NCBI GenBank assembly: GCA_029864165.1
Contig: JAOTTZ010000001.1
Location: 1-23,369, forward strand
Direction: 5' to 3'
DNA: 23,369 nucleotides
Source of the DNA: Burkholderiaceae bacterium
Lineage (GTDB): Bacteria > Pseudomonadota > Gammaproteobacteria > Burkholderiales > Burkholderiaceae_C
In this document: piece by piece, positions 1-8,739 of the stretch
Numbering within the stretch: position 1 is the first letter of the stretch
Layout of the letters: each line of letters starts with the position of its first letter
Position numbers and translations under genes: made by a program
The notes under the pieces: model-generated
The model's database searches: none
Told to the model about the DNA's origin: nothing
The model's input: the letters and a program-made list of their open reading frames with translations, nothing else

Positions 1-3000
1 ACCTCCTTGACCAGCATATCGCGCTGTTCGATGGCGGCCTCTAGGCGCGCTTCTTGCGCGGCTCGCTGCTCGGTGACATCTGTTGCGACCAGCAGCAACT
101 GGTCGGTCTGCTCATCGGGCGGGCCCAGCGGCAGGTAGCGCGCATCCCACAACCGCGATTCGCCGCGGTCCGAGATGGCGTACTCGCGTTTGGTTACCGT
201 GCCAGTGGCCAGGGCCGTCTCCATATCGACTCTCATCGTCGCGGCCAACTCGGGGTCGGTGATTTCTTCGAGTGAGAGTCCCACCAGCGCGACCGCGGTG
301 AAGCCGAAAATCTCCGCCGCAGTCTGGTTGAGTTGCAGCACGCGCAAGCTGCTGGCGTCGAACAGGGCTATCGCCAGCGGCGCCATCTCTATCAGGCGTT
401 GCAGCGAGGCTTGCGCCTCGGCAATGCGTGCCTCAGCCTCGCGCCGGCGGTCGATGTCCAGCAGCGCGTAGGTGAGCTGACGGCCGGCGTGGCCCCGCCC
501 TGTGACCACCGCATTGCCAACGACCCAAAATTCGCGCCCGTCGCGTGCTTTGACGCGGCATTCGAAGGTCTCCGCCTGACCTTCGACCAGGACGTTGAGA
601 TACTGTGTCTGGCGGAAGGGATGCGCCGCTTCGTCAGTAGCCACCGTACTGATAGGCTGGTTGAGAAAACCCTCCAGATTGCCGGCAAACATGCGGCAAG
701 CCGAGCGGTTCATCCACTCGATGCCGTCCGCGCCGACGGTAACGATACCCACCAACACCGAGTCGAGGATGGCGCGTGTGCGCTCGGCTTGCAGCGCGAC
801 GGCTTGTTCGGCGTGGCGGCGCGCGTCAACATTGACGTAAGACGCGATGATGCCCCCCCCCGGGTCGCCGTCGACGACCAGCTTCTTGCTGACTTGAACC
901 CAGAGCAACTGAGCGTCTCGGCGGCGAAGTTGTCGCTCACCGCTCCAGCGGCCGCTGCGACGCATTGCTTCATCCTCGCGCGCCCAAAGGCGGTCAAACT
1001 CAGCGCGGTCAACAAACAGTACATCGAGTGCAAGATCTTGGAGTTCGCTCACCGTGTAGCCCGTCAAAGTGGCCAAGGCGTCGTTGGCACGCTGGATGCG
1101 GCCGTGGCGCAGGAAAGCAATTCCCACTTCAGACAGACTGAACATCAACTCACGGTCACGCGCCAGCACCTCCAATTCGCTTTGCTGAGATTTCAGGCGT
1201 GTGATGTCCGACAGAACGATGATCGCCTCAATGCTGTCCGAGGCGAGTCCACTGCGCCGCGCCGATAACGAATACCACCGTGGACCATTGAGCGATGCTA
1301 TTTCGAACTCGGTCTCGTAAACTTGACCCTGCGCCAACGCTTGCAATGTGTCGTGCGCAATACGCTCGGCTTGGGGCTGCAGGGCGAACAACTCGACGAT
1401 GCTGCTACCGGTTGCGCGTCCCGGCGACAACCCGAGCATGTTCTCGAAGCGAAAATTGCAACGTACCAGCTGGTTGCCGCGCACATAGGCCATGCCGGCG
1501 TTGCTGCTCTCAAGAATGGTCGTCATTTCGCGCAATAACTGCTCGCTTCGCTGCTGCGATTGATGTTGGTCGGTGATATCCAGCGTCACCACCGACGTAC
1601 TGCGCTGGCCAGACGCCAGTGTCGCCGGCTCGACCCGGGTCAGTAGCCAACGCAGACCCATGGTGGCGTGCTGTATCGCGTAACGTGCCTCAACGCGCAA
1701 CGTGTGTCGCAGTGCGTGCTGTACTTTTTCAAATTCCGGCAGCGATTCGGGCAGTACTATGGATCGGCTGATGTTGTGCAAGCCGGCCGGCGGCGCGGCA
1801 TCGCCGTCGCTTGACGGTGCTGCACCAGCCAAATGGCGATGGACCCAGCCTGAGGATTCCTGAAACGTCGCCAGGCCCACACCGGCGGTGTCCATCAACG
1901 CGCCGATTTGCATCTGAGCCAGGTCGCGCTCCTCTTCCATGCTGCGGTCTTCGACAACCGCCATGTAACGTCGGTTGCCCCCAGGCGTTTCGTAGCAGCG
2001 CACGGCAGCGCGCAGCCGCCGTGCGGCGCCGCCACCAGGCGCCAACCAAGCGTGGCGCTCCAAGGGCGCAGCGTCGGGTTCTACTGGTGCGAATGAGCGG
2101 CCGTTGCTGAACGCCAGCAGTTGCTGTATGCCAGGCTCAGCGTCGGACAGCAACGCTGGCAGTGGCCCGACCATCGTCTCAAACGCCCGGTTGGCGTGCA
2201 CCAGCAAGCCCGTGTCCTCGAACAGCACCATGCCCATGGGGCTCAGGTTGAACCAATCTTTGAGTTCACGCACCGAATAGTCTGCACGTTCGCGCGCAGC
2301 ATGTTCGGCTGTGGTGTCCTGCAGGACAGCCATGTAGACGGTGCGTCCCTGAATGTCCGCGACGGCGTGCCGGCTTTCGCGCGCCCAGCGTATGCGTCCG
2401 CCTGCATCGATCAAGCGATGCTCCAACAGTGTTGGCGTGTCTCTTCGCCCTAAGTTTGTCGACTGGCGCTGGCGAAGTGCCCTTGACTCGGCGCGGTCGG
2501 CCTCAGGCTGTAGTTCAATCGGGTCGATGCCAAGCACTTGCTCACGATTGAAGCCGCAAAAATCGAGAAAGGCCTGATTTACATCAGTAAGGCGGCGTTG
2601 GGCGTCGGCCAGGGTGATGGGCAGCGGTGATTCCCACAACACTTTTAGCCACTCCGAGAACGCGGGTTGACCTTCGTTGGCCTTGTTGCCCGAGCGCAGC
2701 CCCGCGTCTTTTGTCGCCATTGTCTGGGCGGTCGCAACCGAGCCGCACTGCAAACGCAACGCCCAACGCCGCGCATCCAGCCGCTGCAGTGCAACGCTGG
2801 CGTTGCGACCGTCCGGCAACGCGGCTTGCGGCCCTTGGCTGCCCGGTGCGGTTGCTGCCAACTCGGCGCGCACCCAGCGCAACACCGGCGCGCCCAACAC
2901 CGGTTGCAAGCGCTCCAACGGCCACCCTGCTTCGCAGTGGAGCAACTGCAATGCCGCGGCATTGGCAAACGACAAGCGTCCCGAGCGGTCCAGCACCAGC

Positions 3001-3071
3001 ACAGCGTCGGAAAGCAAGTCGAGCAAGGCGTGGAGCGAAAGCGTTCCCGAGAAAGCTTCCAGCAGTTTCAT
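1..3071 (-). CDS. Multi-PAS sensor protein, probable HisKA_2/HWE-type histidine kinase (3' end outside window)
   Basis: The frame is open for 1023 codons from an ATG at 3071 to the window edge, so the C-terminus is missing. AGGA lies 5 nt before the ATG and an in-frame stop lies at 3153-3155. I see no signal peptide or membrane segment, so it should be cytoplasmic. About eight PAS-like modules follow one another, with starts near residues 12, 139, 270, 393, 517, 643, 768 and 892. Several end in the usual D-[IV]-T connector, for example LLLVATDVTEQRAAQ near 990. A charged helical linker then leads to RDMLVKEV at the last visible residues. In HisKA_2/HWE kinases this type of sequence directly precedes the HHR-x-KNN phospho-acceptor box, so a histidine kinase is inferred although the box itself is not in view. 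Module 6 contains a nine-base homopolymer. It lies downstream of the flagellar genes and the HDOD gene in the same orientation, so a motility role is possible but unproven. Confidence 0.8.
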   Translation of the reverse strand, partial: MKLLEAFSGTLSLHALLDLLSDAVLVLDRSGRLSFANAAALQLLHCEAGWPLERLQPVLGAPVLRWVRAELAATAPGSQGPQAALPDGRNASVALQRLDARRWALRLQCGSVATAQTMATKDAGLRSGNKANEGQPAFSEWLKVLWESPLPITLADAQRRLTDVNQAFLDFCGFNREQVLGIDPIELQPEADRAESRALRQRQSTNLGRRDTPTLLEHRLIDAGGRIRWARESRHAVADIQGRTVYMAVLQDTTAEHAARERADYSVRELKDWFNLSPMGMVLFEDTGLLVHANRAFETMVGPLPALLSDAEPGIQQLLAFSNGRSFAPVEPDAAPLERHAWLAPGGGAARRLRAAVRCYETPGGNRRYMAVVEDRSMEEERDLAQMQIGALMDTAGVGLATFQESSGWVHRHLAGAAPSSDGDAAPPAGLHNISRSIVLPESLPEFEKVQHALRHTLRVEARYAIQHATMGLRWLLTRVEPATLASGQRSTSVVTLDITDQHQSQQRSEQLLREMTTILESSNAGMAYVRGNQLVRCNFRFENMLGLSPGRATGSSIVELFALQPQAERIAHDTLQALAQGQVYETEFEIASLNGPRWYSLSARRSGLASDSIEAIIVLSDITRLKSQQSELEVLARDRELMFSLSEVGIAFLRHGRIQRANDALATLTGYTVSELQDLALDVLFVDRAEFDRLWAREDEAMRRSGRWSGERQLRRRDAQLLWVQVSKKLVVDGDPGGGIIASYVNVDARRHAEQAVALQAERTRAILDSVLVGIVTVGADGIEWMNRSACRMFAGNLEGFLNQPISTVATDEAAHPFRQTQYLNVLVEGQAETFECRVKARDGREFWVVGNAVVTGRGHAGRQLTYALLDIDRRREAEARIAEAQASLQRLIEMAPLAIALFDASSLRVLQLNQTAAEIFGFTAVALVGLSLEEITDPELAATMRVDMETALATGTVTKREYAISDRGESRLWDARYLPLGPPDEQTDQLLLVATDVTEQRAAQEARLEAAIEQRDMLVKE
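853..861. repeat. C9 homopolymer (G9 on the coding strand) inside the multi-PAS gene
   Basis: Nine consecutive C on the plus strand read as CCG-GGG-GGG-GGC on the coding strand, about residues 736-739, near the end of PAS module 6. One added G gives an in-frame TGA nine codons after the tract. One lost G moves into a frame that stops at 710. Either change would remove PAS modules 7-8 and the kinase end. Whether the tract varies in nature cannot be seen here. Confidence 0.9.
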
Positions 3072-3155
3072 CAGCGTCCTAACGGGATTGACCGTCGGCA
3101 AGCCTTGTTGCCAGGGCCTGTCAGCGCTGCGGGCACCAATGCGGGTGTCGTGTCA

Positions 3156-3247
3156 ACAGGCACTGAATCTCCAGTGTAGGCAGTTATCGCAATGCTCTAA
3201 TCACGCCGGAAATAACGCCCGTTTGCAGTCGGCACGACGCCGATTCA
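3156..3247. other. Intergenic gap between HDOD gene and multi-PAS gene
   Basis: This short gap lies between two minus-strand genes. It holds a 5-bp inverted repeat (CACTG at 3161-3165, CAGTG at 3172-3176) and a second short one near 3229-3243 (TCGGC/GCCGA arms). Neither is followed by a T tract, so no intrinsic terminator is supported. I found no convincing sigma-70 or sigma-28 promoter for the PAS gene. Confidence 0.35.
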
Positions 3248-4453
3248 TCAGAGCTTGGACGCAGAACCTAGCGCTGTCAACAGTGCCCGGTTGACCTCGC
3301 CAGTACCCAGTAGCAGCTTTTCTGCGGCATCACAAACATCGAATGGCGATTCATTCTCAACCGCCCTCACGAGGTCAAGGTAGGGGGCGTACGGGCCGTT
3401 GCCTTCACCCAAGGCCTGCACCACGCGTGCGGGCACGGGCACGGTCTTGAGCAGTTGCGAGAAAGGCTGGTTGAACATCCGGTCGAGTAGCGAGAACACG
3501 CCGCAAATAAACATCTCGCTGCGCATCTCCTCGTCGCCAACGGTACGGGCCAATTCCTCCATCAGCAAACCGCGCCTGACAGCGGCAAACATCACCGGCT
3601 TCATCTTGCTGTCCTTGTGAGCGGTTGCCAACAGCAACGCTAGCCAGCGCTTGAGACGCTGGTAGCCCAACATCATCAGCGCGTGCGCAAAGGATTGAAT
3701 TTCAACGCGCAGCCCGAATGCGGGCGAGTTAATGTAGCGCAACAGCTTGAAAGCCAGCGTAGGATCGCGGCGCAGGGTCTGTTCCATTTTCTCCATCGGC
3801 TCTTCGCGATCAATGCGGTGGATCAACTCGACGATAACCTGCAAGTCGCCCTGGCCATCCTGCTTCGTTTTGGATTTCGGTTCCACGAGCGCACCGTCGA
3901 TCGGCCAACCGACGACGGCCGCGACACCACGCCCGAAGCTTTGATCTAGCTCGGCCATGGTGCGCACGCCCGACTGCACGGTCGGAATACTGCGCGACGC
4001 GATGTGTTGCTCGGCGACTGTGCCCTGGTTCAAACGGCGGTCTTCGGCCAGGTCGATGATCGAATAAGTGAAACAGGGCAGCAGTTCACGCGGCAACTGC
4101 TCGGTCGGCCGACCTTTGAGCAACAGCACATTGCCGCGTGCGTGCAGTGCTTGCAGGCCTGGGCTGAGCGCCGGGTCGTTGGCCATGAAAGATGGCACTT
4201 CGACCATCAGGTTGGCGCTTGGCTCGGCACCGATGAGGTCTTGCAACAGGCTTTCACTGAGTACGTTGAGCGATACCTTGCCGCCTTCCAACGGCCACAC
4301 CTGCGCCACGGCGTCCAGAAACTGCTGTACGTTGATCGCCACCCCCGACTTGAGCGGAAACGCGCTCAATCGCGTCGCCATCACCGAACACTCGCGGTCG
4401 ATGAAGGGCGCGTAGCACAACGCCACCTGCTCCAGAACGGAAGTGTCTGCCAT
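3248..4453 (-). CDS. EAL-like/HDOD domain signalling protein
   Basis: 401 residues, ATG at 4453 with GGAG 5 nt upstream. Residues about 200-390 form an HDOD domain, recognisable from DPTLAFKLLRYINSPAFGL at 230-248 and the following helix with LGYQRLKRWLALLL. Residues about 1-195 resemble the EAL-like part of YuxH-type proteins, but the catalytic E-x-L signature and metal-binding residues are not recognisable, so phosphodiesterase activity is unlikely. In the family, HDOD proteins act as signalling adaptors, often around c-di-GMP, motility or biofilm control. The gene starts 135 bp after flgL in the same direction and could be co-transcribed or have its own promoter. The family assignment is firm; the partner and signal are unknown. 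Confidence 0.88.
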   Translation of the reverse strand: MADTSVLEQVALCYAPFIDRECSVMATRLSAFPLKSGVAINVQQFLDAVAQVWPLEGGKVSLNVLSESLLQDLIGAEPSANLMVEVPSFMANDPALSPGLQALHARGNVLLLKGRPTEQLPRELLPCFTYSIIDLAEDRRLNQGTVAEQHIASRSIPTVQSGVRTMAELDQSFGRGVAAVVGWPIDGALVEPKSKTKQDGQGDLQVIVELIHRIDREEPMEKMEQTLRRDPTLAFKLLRYINSPAFGLRVEIQSFAHALMMLGYQRLKRWLALLLATAHKDSKMKPVMFAAVRRGLLMEELARTVGDEEMRSEMFICGVFSLLDRMFNQPFSQLLKTVPVPARVVQALGEGNGPYAPYLDLVRAVENESPFDVCDAAEKLLLGTGEVNRALLTALGSASKL

Positions 4454-4588
4454 ACCGGCTCCAATCGACGAAAAATGACTGCCTGCTGCGCGCGCAGGTG
4501 CTTACAGGCCAACCACGCTCAGCGGTACATCGCTTGTTTTACCGCGCATCGTATACGCGAGGTAAGAAAAGCGATCATTTGTTGTTTT
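4454..4588. other. Intergenic gap between flgL and HDOD gene
   Basis: This is the largest gap on the minus strand in the flagellar half. On the transcribed strand I see an imperfect hairpin (ACCTCGC paired with GCGCGGT, one mismatch, around the palindrome CGTATACG) shortly after flgL, and a perfect 12-bp palindrome CTGCGCGCGCAG near the HDOD start. There is no T tract, so this is not a clear terminator. I found no sigma-28 promoter with correct spacing. Confidence 0.35.
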
Positions 4589-5785
4589 TCAAGTCCTGAT
4601 GAAGTCGAACAGAGACAGTCGCTGCACCGAAGCATAAGCCTTCAGGGCCGCGTCGTAACCGCTTTGCTTGTTCTGGAAGTCAGAAATCGCTGCGACCATG
4701 TCGAGGTCCTCGGCGTTCGAGCGATCCGTCTGGGCAGCAAGTTTGGTGGAGTCTAGCCGGCTGGAAACGTTGTCGATTCGATTCAGGACCGCTCCCGCTG
4801 TGCTGCGCGCGCCCAGCAGGCGCCCCAGCACCGAGTCGAGGTTGCTTAAGTTCAACACCCTGGACTGCGCAATCGCGGCTCTACTTTGCTGCGGCGTGGC
4901 AAGATCGTCGGCCGCTTTGTCCAGTGTGTCGAAAACGCTCAGGGTGGACGTTGAAGGTGTGATCTCGAATTGGTCACCCATCACAGCCGGCCCCGTTATC
5001 GTCAACGCCATGCCGTCGATCTGGATTGCTTGGCCGGAAACATAGCTGATGTTCGTCAATGCTGTTGGCGCGCCGTCCTTGAGCACACTGTACGTGGCCG
5101 CGCCCAGGATATCGGTGAAGTTGACGGTGTAGGTCGAGCCTGTGACGGCGGCCGGGTCGACGACGCGTCCGGTATCGACCCACGCGCCCCCTGCGCTGAC
5201 CAGGCTTCTTGTTTCAAACACGCCGTTACCCGTTGGCGCCGATAGCCAAATAGCCTCACCGTCCATGGTGATCGGTAACGTCTCCGTGCGGTCAGCGCTC
5301 ATTTCGCCGCGTGTACCGACAAACGCGACGCCGCCGGTCGAATCAAGAAACGGCGGGGCGCCAGACCCCTGGCCGCCAAACAGAAAGCCTCCTGTGCCGT
5401 CGCCGCGGTTGGCCACCAACAGCAATTGACTGCGAAGGCCGCGAATTTGGTTCGACAAAACCTGGCGCTGGGCGTCGTCGTAGGTTTCGTTGCCGCTGGC
5501 CACCATCAGCTCGCGCGCCTGCTGCAACAGTTCCGTGGCGTCGCCGAGCGCGCTCTCGGTTTGCAACGTAGCCCTGCGGCTGGCTTCCACCGCTCGCAGA
5601 TCGGCGGTGCTGCGCTCGACTGCGGCCAGTGCCCGCTCTGCGCGTGCTGCGTTGGATGGGTCGTCACTGGCACGTGCAACACGTTTGCCGCTGACCAACT
5701 TCAGCTGCGCCTCGACTAACTCAGCCTGGCGCTGCTGTAGCCGTTCCACCGTGGTGTCGTGGGTATAAGAGGTGCTTACTCGCAT
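4589..5785 (-). CDS. flgL: Flagellar hook-associated protein 3 (hook-filament junction)
   Basis: 398 residues from ATG at 5785, preceded by GGAGAAG 6 nt upstream. The same frame can be extended to a TTG at 5800, but the ATG matches the family N-terminus (MRVSTSYTHDT, like MRFSTQ in enterobacteria). The N-terminal D0/D1 helix carries the conserved GKRVARASDDPSNAARAERA stretch at about residues 34-53, the same motif as in flagellins. The C-terminal helix ends in SVQRLSLFDFIRT. The middle (about 150-300) is a beta-rich variable region, which explains a length greater than the 317 of E. coli. FlgL is secreted by the flagellar export apparatus and joins hook to filament together with FlgK. It is last in the flgB-L run, 40 bp after flgK. 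Confidence 0.95.
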   Translation of the reverse strand: MRVSTSYTHDTTVERLQQRQAELVEAQLKLVSGKRVARASDDPSNAARAERALAAVERSTADLRAVEASRRATLQTESALGDATELLQQARELMVASGNETYDDAQRQVLSNQIRGLRSQLLLVANRGDGTGGFLFGGQGSGAPPFLDSTGGVAFVGTRGEMSADRTETLPITMDGEAIWLSAPTGNGVFETRSLVSAGGAWVDTGRVVDPAAVTGSTYTVNFTDILGAATYSVLKDGAPTALTNISYVSGQAIQIDGMALTITGPAVMGDQFEITPSTSTLSVFDTLDKAADDLATPQQSRAAIAQSRVLNLSNLDSVLGRLLGARSTAGAVLNRIDNVSSRLDSTKLAAQTDRSNAEDLDMVAAISDFQNKQSGYDAALKAYASVQRLSLFDFIRT

Positions 5786-5825
5786 AGGATACTTCTCCAA
5801 GTCTCACGGGTCCGCAGGCTCTTCA

Positions 5826-7832
5826 TCACGAGTTGGTCACCTGCAGCAGGGTGTCGATGATCGACTGTGCCACCTGCAACATCTTGGCAGCGGCCTGGTA
5901 GCTTTGCTGGAACTGAATCAGGCGGGCCGCCTCCTCGTCGAGATTCACGCCCGAGACATCGTTGCGTCGAAGTTCGGCGCTGGTCGCCATCGAACTGGAC
6001 TGTGCTGCTGCGGTTTTGGCGCTTTGCACCTTGACGCCCACGTTGGCGATTGCGTTGCCGTAAGCGTCCGATATGGTGATGCCCGAGAGCACTGTGCCAC
6101 TGGTCAGTGTCTGTCGCCCTACCAGCCCAGCGTCGCGCAACGCAACCAGCGCCAGCGCGTTGCCGTTGTTGGTGGCCGCGTAAGTGGTGGTGTCCACAGT
6201 CACTGCGTCGCCGTTGCGGGGTACTCCCGACAGTTGCAACTCCCAACCATTGAGGGCAATAGGTGTGCCTGCCGTCCAAGTCTGTGCGCCTGTACTGACA
6301 AGCGCGTTGGTGCTTCGATCGCGCAACTCCCAGGTGTAGTCGCCAGTGTCGGAGGTGAAGCTGATGTCGGCTCGCAGTGTAGGGTCGAGCGCAGTACTTA
6401 CGGCACGCAATAAGCCCACACCGACGGTACCCTGATTGGCCGCCGCAACCGTCGCGGTCACGGGTGAAGCTGCAGCGATACCTCTGGGGTCTTGCAAAAT
6501 GCGCTTCATGTCGAGCGCGGCCGACGACAGAGGCTGCAGTAGGAACTGGTCGGACGTTGCCGGCGCCGGGACGGCGATGTCGACTCGAAAACCGTCGACG
6601 ATGTCGCCGCTGTTGACGGTACGCACCAGGCCATCGGAAAGCCGGGTCAGCTGGTAGGCGCCGGGCAGACCCGCCGGGTCGGCGCGCAACGCATAGTCAC
6701 TGGCCGGCAAGTCACTGGTATCGACGACCGTCAGGCCGACACTGGACACGCGCACGCCACTGGCGTCCACGTAGGACGCAGTGAAAGAACCGTCCGCCGC
6801 CCTGGCGTTCGTATTGGCGGGCAATACGCGCGGCGCGCCTACCGAGAAAATGGGGGCACCGCTGCTCGCAGGGATTGACAGATCTAAGCCGAACGCTTGT
6901 TGTTCATTGATTGCGCCCGCCAGCGCCGCGGCGAGTTGCCCAATGGCGTTGCGCGCATCTTGCAGATCGGTATTCTGAAACCGTAGCAGACCGGCAATCG
7001 ATCCGCCGACGATCAGGTTGTTCGGCAGGACGCGCTGAGCGCCTGAATCGAGAATGCTGATTTGTACCTGCGACGAGTCGAAAGTGCCGGGAACCGTTGT
7101 TAACTGCAATGCTTGTCCGCCCAGTACCAAACGTTGACTGCCACCGATAAATACGCTTTGTGCGCCACTGTCGGCCTCGATGACAGTGACTTGCACCAGC
7201 TTGCCGAGTTCGCTCACCAGTTGATCGCGCTGGTCGAGCAGGTCGTTCGGGGGCTGTCCCAGGCCACGAACTGCCACAATTTGTTTGTTCACGCCGGCAA
7301 TGCCTTGCGCCAGCGCATTGACTTGGACGACCAGGTTACTCACGTCGTGCACAACGCCGGACTGCAGTCCCTTAATATCCTGAGCGGCAGTACGAAAACG
7401 CGAGGCCACGTCTTCGGCACGTGACAGCACCACTTGGCGTGCGGCGTAGTCTTGGGGTCCGCTGGCGACATCGACAAAAGCGTTGAGCAGTTGGCCGGTT
7501 GCATAACCCAAGCCACTTTCGCCAATGCCGAAAGCCCGCTCCAGCTGCTGCATGCTGGCCAGCCTGGCACTGTCGGCTGCGGCCATAGATTGCGTCGCGA
7601 GAACTTCGCGGGTCAAAAATGCGTCATGTCCCCGTGTGACGCTCGCGATGTCGACACCCTTGCCGAAGAAACCTTGGCCTTTGAACTCGCCGCTCGCCGT
7701 TTGCAACACCGTTTGCTGGCGCGAATAGCCCACCGTGCTGGCGTTGGCGATGTTGTGGCCGATGGTCTGCAAGGCAGCGGCGTTGGCTGCCAGGGCGCCG
7801 GAGCCGATCGACATCAAGGGCGATACTGGCAT
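5826..7832 (-). CDS. flgK: Flagellar hook-associated protein 1
   Basis: 668 residues from ATG at 7832. The frame is open to a GTG at 7862 inside flgJ, and a third start (ATG at 7814) exists. 7832 is preferred because it gives an N-terminus of family length (SPLMSIGSGALAANAAALQ aligned with E. coli SSLINNAMSGLNAAQ) and begins 16 bp after the flgJ stop. No start has a strong Shine-Dalgarno, so translation may be coupled to flgJ. The D0 signature HNIANASTVGYSRQQ is present near the N-terminus. The C-terminal signature is SGVNLDEEAARLIQFQQSYQ with a final helix. At 668 residues it is longer than E. coli FlgK (547), the extra length lying in the variable middle. FlgK forms the proximal part of the hook-filament junction and is a client of the FlgN chaperone. 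Confidence 0.95.
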   Translation of the reverse strand: MPVSPLMSIGSGALAANAAALQTIGHNIANASTVGYSRQQTVLQTASGEFKGQGFFGKGVDIASVTRGHDAFLTREVLATQSMAAADSARLASMQQLERAFGIGESGLGYATGQLLNAFVDVASGPQDYAARQVVLSRAEDVASRFRTAAQDIKGLQSGVVHDVSNLVVQVNALAQGIAGVNKQIVAVRGLGQPPNDLLDQRDQLVSELGKLVQVTVIEADSGAQSVFIGGSQRLVLGGQALQLTTVPGTFDSSQVQISILDSGAQRVLPNNLIVGGSIAGLLRFQNTDLQDARNAIGQLAAALAGAINEQQAFGLDLSIPASSGAPIFSVGAPRVLPANTNARAADGSFTASYVDASGVRVSSVGLTVVDTSDLPASDYALRADPAGLPGAYQLTRLSDGLVRTVNSGDIVDGFRVDIAVPAPATSDQFLLQPLSSAALDMKRILQDPRGIAAASPVTATVAAANQGTVGVGLLRAVSTALDPTLRADISFTSDTGDYTWELRDRSTNALVSTGAQTWTAGTPIALNGWELQLSGVPRNGDAVTVDTTTYAATNNGNALALVALRDAGLVGRQTLTSGTVLSGITISDAYGNAIANVGVKVQSAKTAAAQSSSMATSAELRRNDVSGVNLDEEAARLIQFQQSYQAAAKMLQVAQSIIDTLLQVTNS

Positions 7833-7848
7833 GGCGCTACCGTGCTGA

Positions 7849-8739
7849 TTAAGCAGCTGCACGCTGCAGGCGCAGCGTGGTGTTGATGATGCGGCTCAAC
7901 TTGTCGGCATAAGCGGGGTCCGTAGCGTAGCCTGCTCGCTGCAGACCCTGCGCGAAACCCTTGACGCTGTCTGCGTTGGCCAATACGCGGGCGTAGCGGC
8001 TGTTGTCCTTGAGCAGGCGGGCGTAGTCGCGAAACGACTCTTCGTAAGAAGAGTAAGCGCGGAACTTTTGTGTGAGTTTGCGCGCGACGCCACCAATGTA
8101 TTCGGTGGTAGTGACTTCGGCAACGGGGCCATTCCAACCCGCTCCGGCTTTGATGCCGAATACGTTGTATGAGCTGGAGCCGTCGCCGTTGCGAATCTCG
8201 CGGCGGCCCCAGCCCGACTCGTGTGCTGCCTGGCCCAGCATGTAGGCGGCTGGGATTCCCGTTTGTTCTTCGGCCGAGCGTGCGGCACTTTGGTGCCGCT
8301 GCAAAAAGTCGATCTGGCGCGCTCGCCCCGTGCCGCTATCGCTGTGTAGTTCGGTACGCGTCGCAGCGCCGGCGGCAGCGGCAGCGGGCGGGGGCGCTGG
8401 CGGTGAAGCTACGGCTGCCATTTGTCGCTCCAGTTGACGCGCGATGGCCTCGCCCAGGCCACCGGGCAGGCCGGTCATCTGCGTTGCGAATTGCGTGTCG
8501 AGCATTTCGGTACCCAACTCGGAACCGGCGTTATCGAGCATGCCAGTGCTGAGCGTGGCTTGGCGCATGCTCTTCATCAACGCCTGCATGAACAGCGCCT
8601 CGAACTGCTTGGCTACTTCCTTGATCGCAGCATTGGGGTCGCTCGAGGCGCGTGCGCGCAAAGCGGCAAGGGTGGGATCGCGCAGGGCGTCGGACGAACG
8701 TACATCAGCGAGCAACGATGACGACGAAGTCAACGCCAT
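7849..8739 (-). CDS. flgJ: Bifunctional rod-capping protein and peptidoglycan hydrolase
   Basis: 296 residues. The ATG at 8739 overlaps the flgI stop by one base (TGATG), with GAGGTG 5 nt upstream, so translation is coupled to flgI. Residues about 38-90 are the rod-binding domain (AKQFEALFMQALMKSMRQAT). A Pro/Ala-rich linker covers about 111-128. Residues about 140-290 are the muramidase/glucosaminidase-type domain. AAHESGWG places a glutamate at 174 and SFRDYA an aspartate at 238. Their 64-residue spacing equals that of the catalytic E184/D248 pair reported for Salmonella FlgJ, so the enzyme looks intact. In the family FlgJ caps the growing rod in the periplasm and opens the peptidoglycan for it. 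The two-domain form is typical of beta- and gammaproteobacteria. The same frame is open to 9018, but that extension lies in flgI and is not coding. Confidence 0.96.
   Translation of the reverse strand: MALTSSSSLLADVRSSDALRDPTLAALRARASSDPNAAIKEVAKQFEALFMQALMKSMRQATLSTGMLDNAGSELGTEMLDTQFATQMTGLPGGLGEAIARQLERQMAAVASPPAPPPAAAAAGAATRTELHSDSGTGRARQIDFLQRHQSAARSAEEQTGIPAAYMLGQAAHESGWGRREIRNGDGSSSYNVFGIKAGAGWNGPVAEVTTTEYIGGVARKLTQKFRAYSSYEESFRDYARLLKDNSRYARVLANADSVKGFAQGLQRAGYATDPAYADKLSRIINTTLRLQRAAA

Noticed and set aside
333..1268. 311-codon open frame on the plus strand
   Set aside because: It lies entirely antisense to the multi-PAS gene, whose translation shows repeated PAS motifs. Its own product is Arg/Ala/His-rich without recognisable motifs, as is usual for shadows in GC-rich DNA.
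2677..3294. 205-codon open frame on the plus strand crossing the PAS gene start
   Set aside because: It is mostly antisense to the PAS gene, runs over its start into the HDOD gene end, has no recognisable domain, and has a low-complexity Ala/Ser/Arg composition.
4004..4756. 250-codon open frame on the plus strand across the HDOD start and flgL end
   Set aside because: It is antisense to two recognised genes and spans the gap between them, with no motif and no ribosome-binding site of note.
5786..5800. TTG start five codons upstream for flgL
   Set aside because: The ATG at 5785 has GGAGAAG at 6 nt and matches the family N-terminus.
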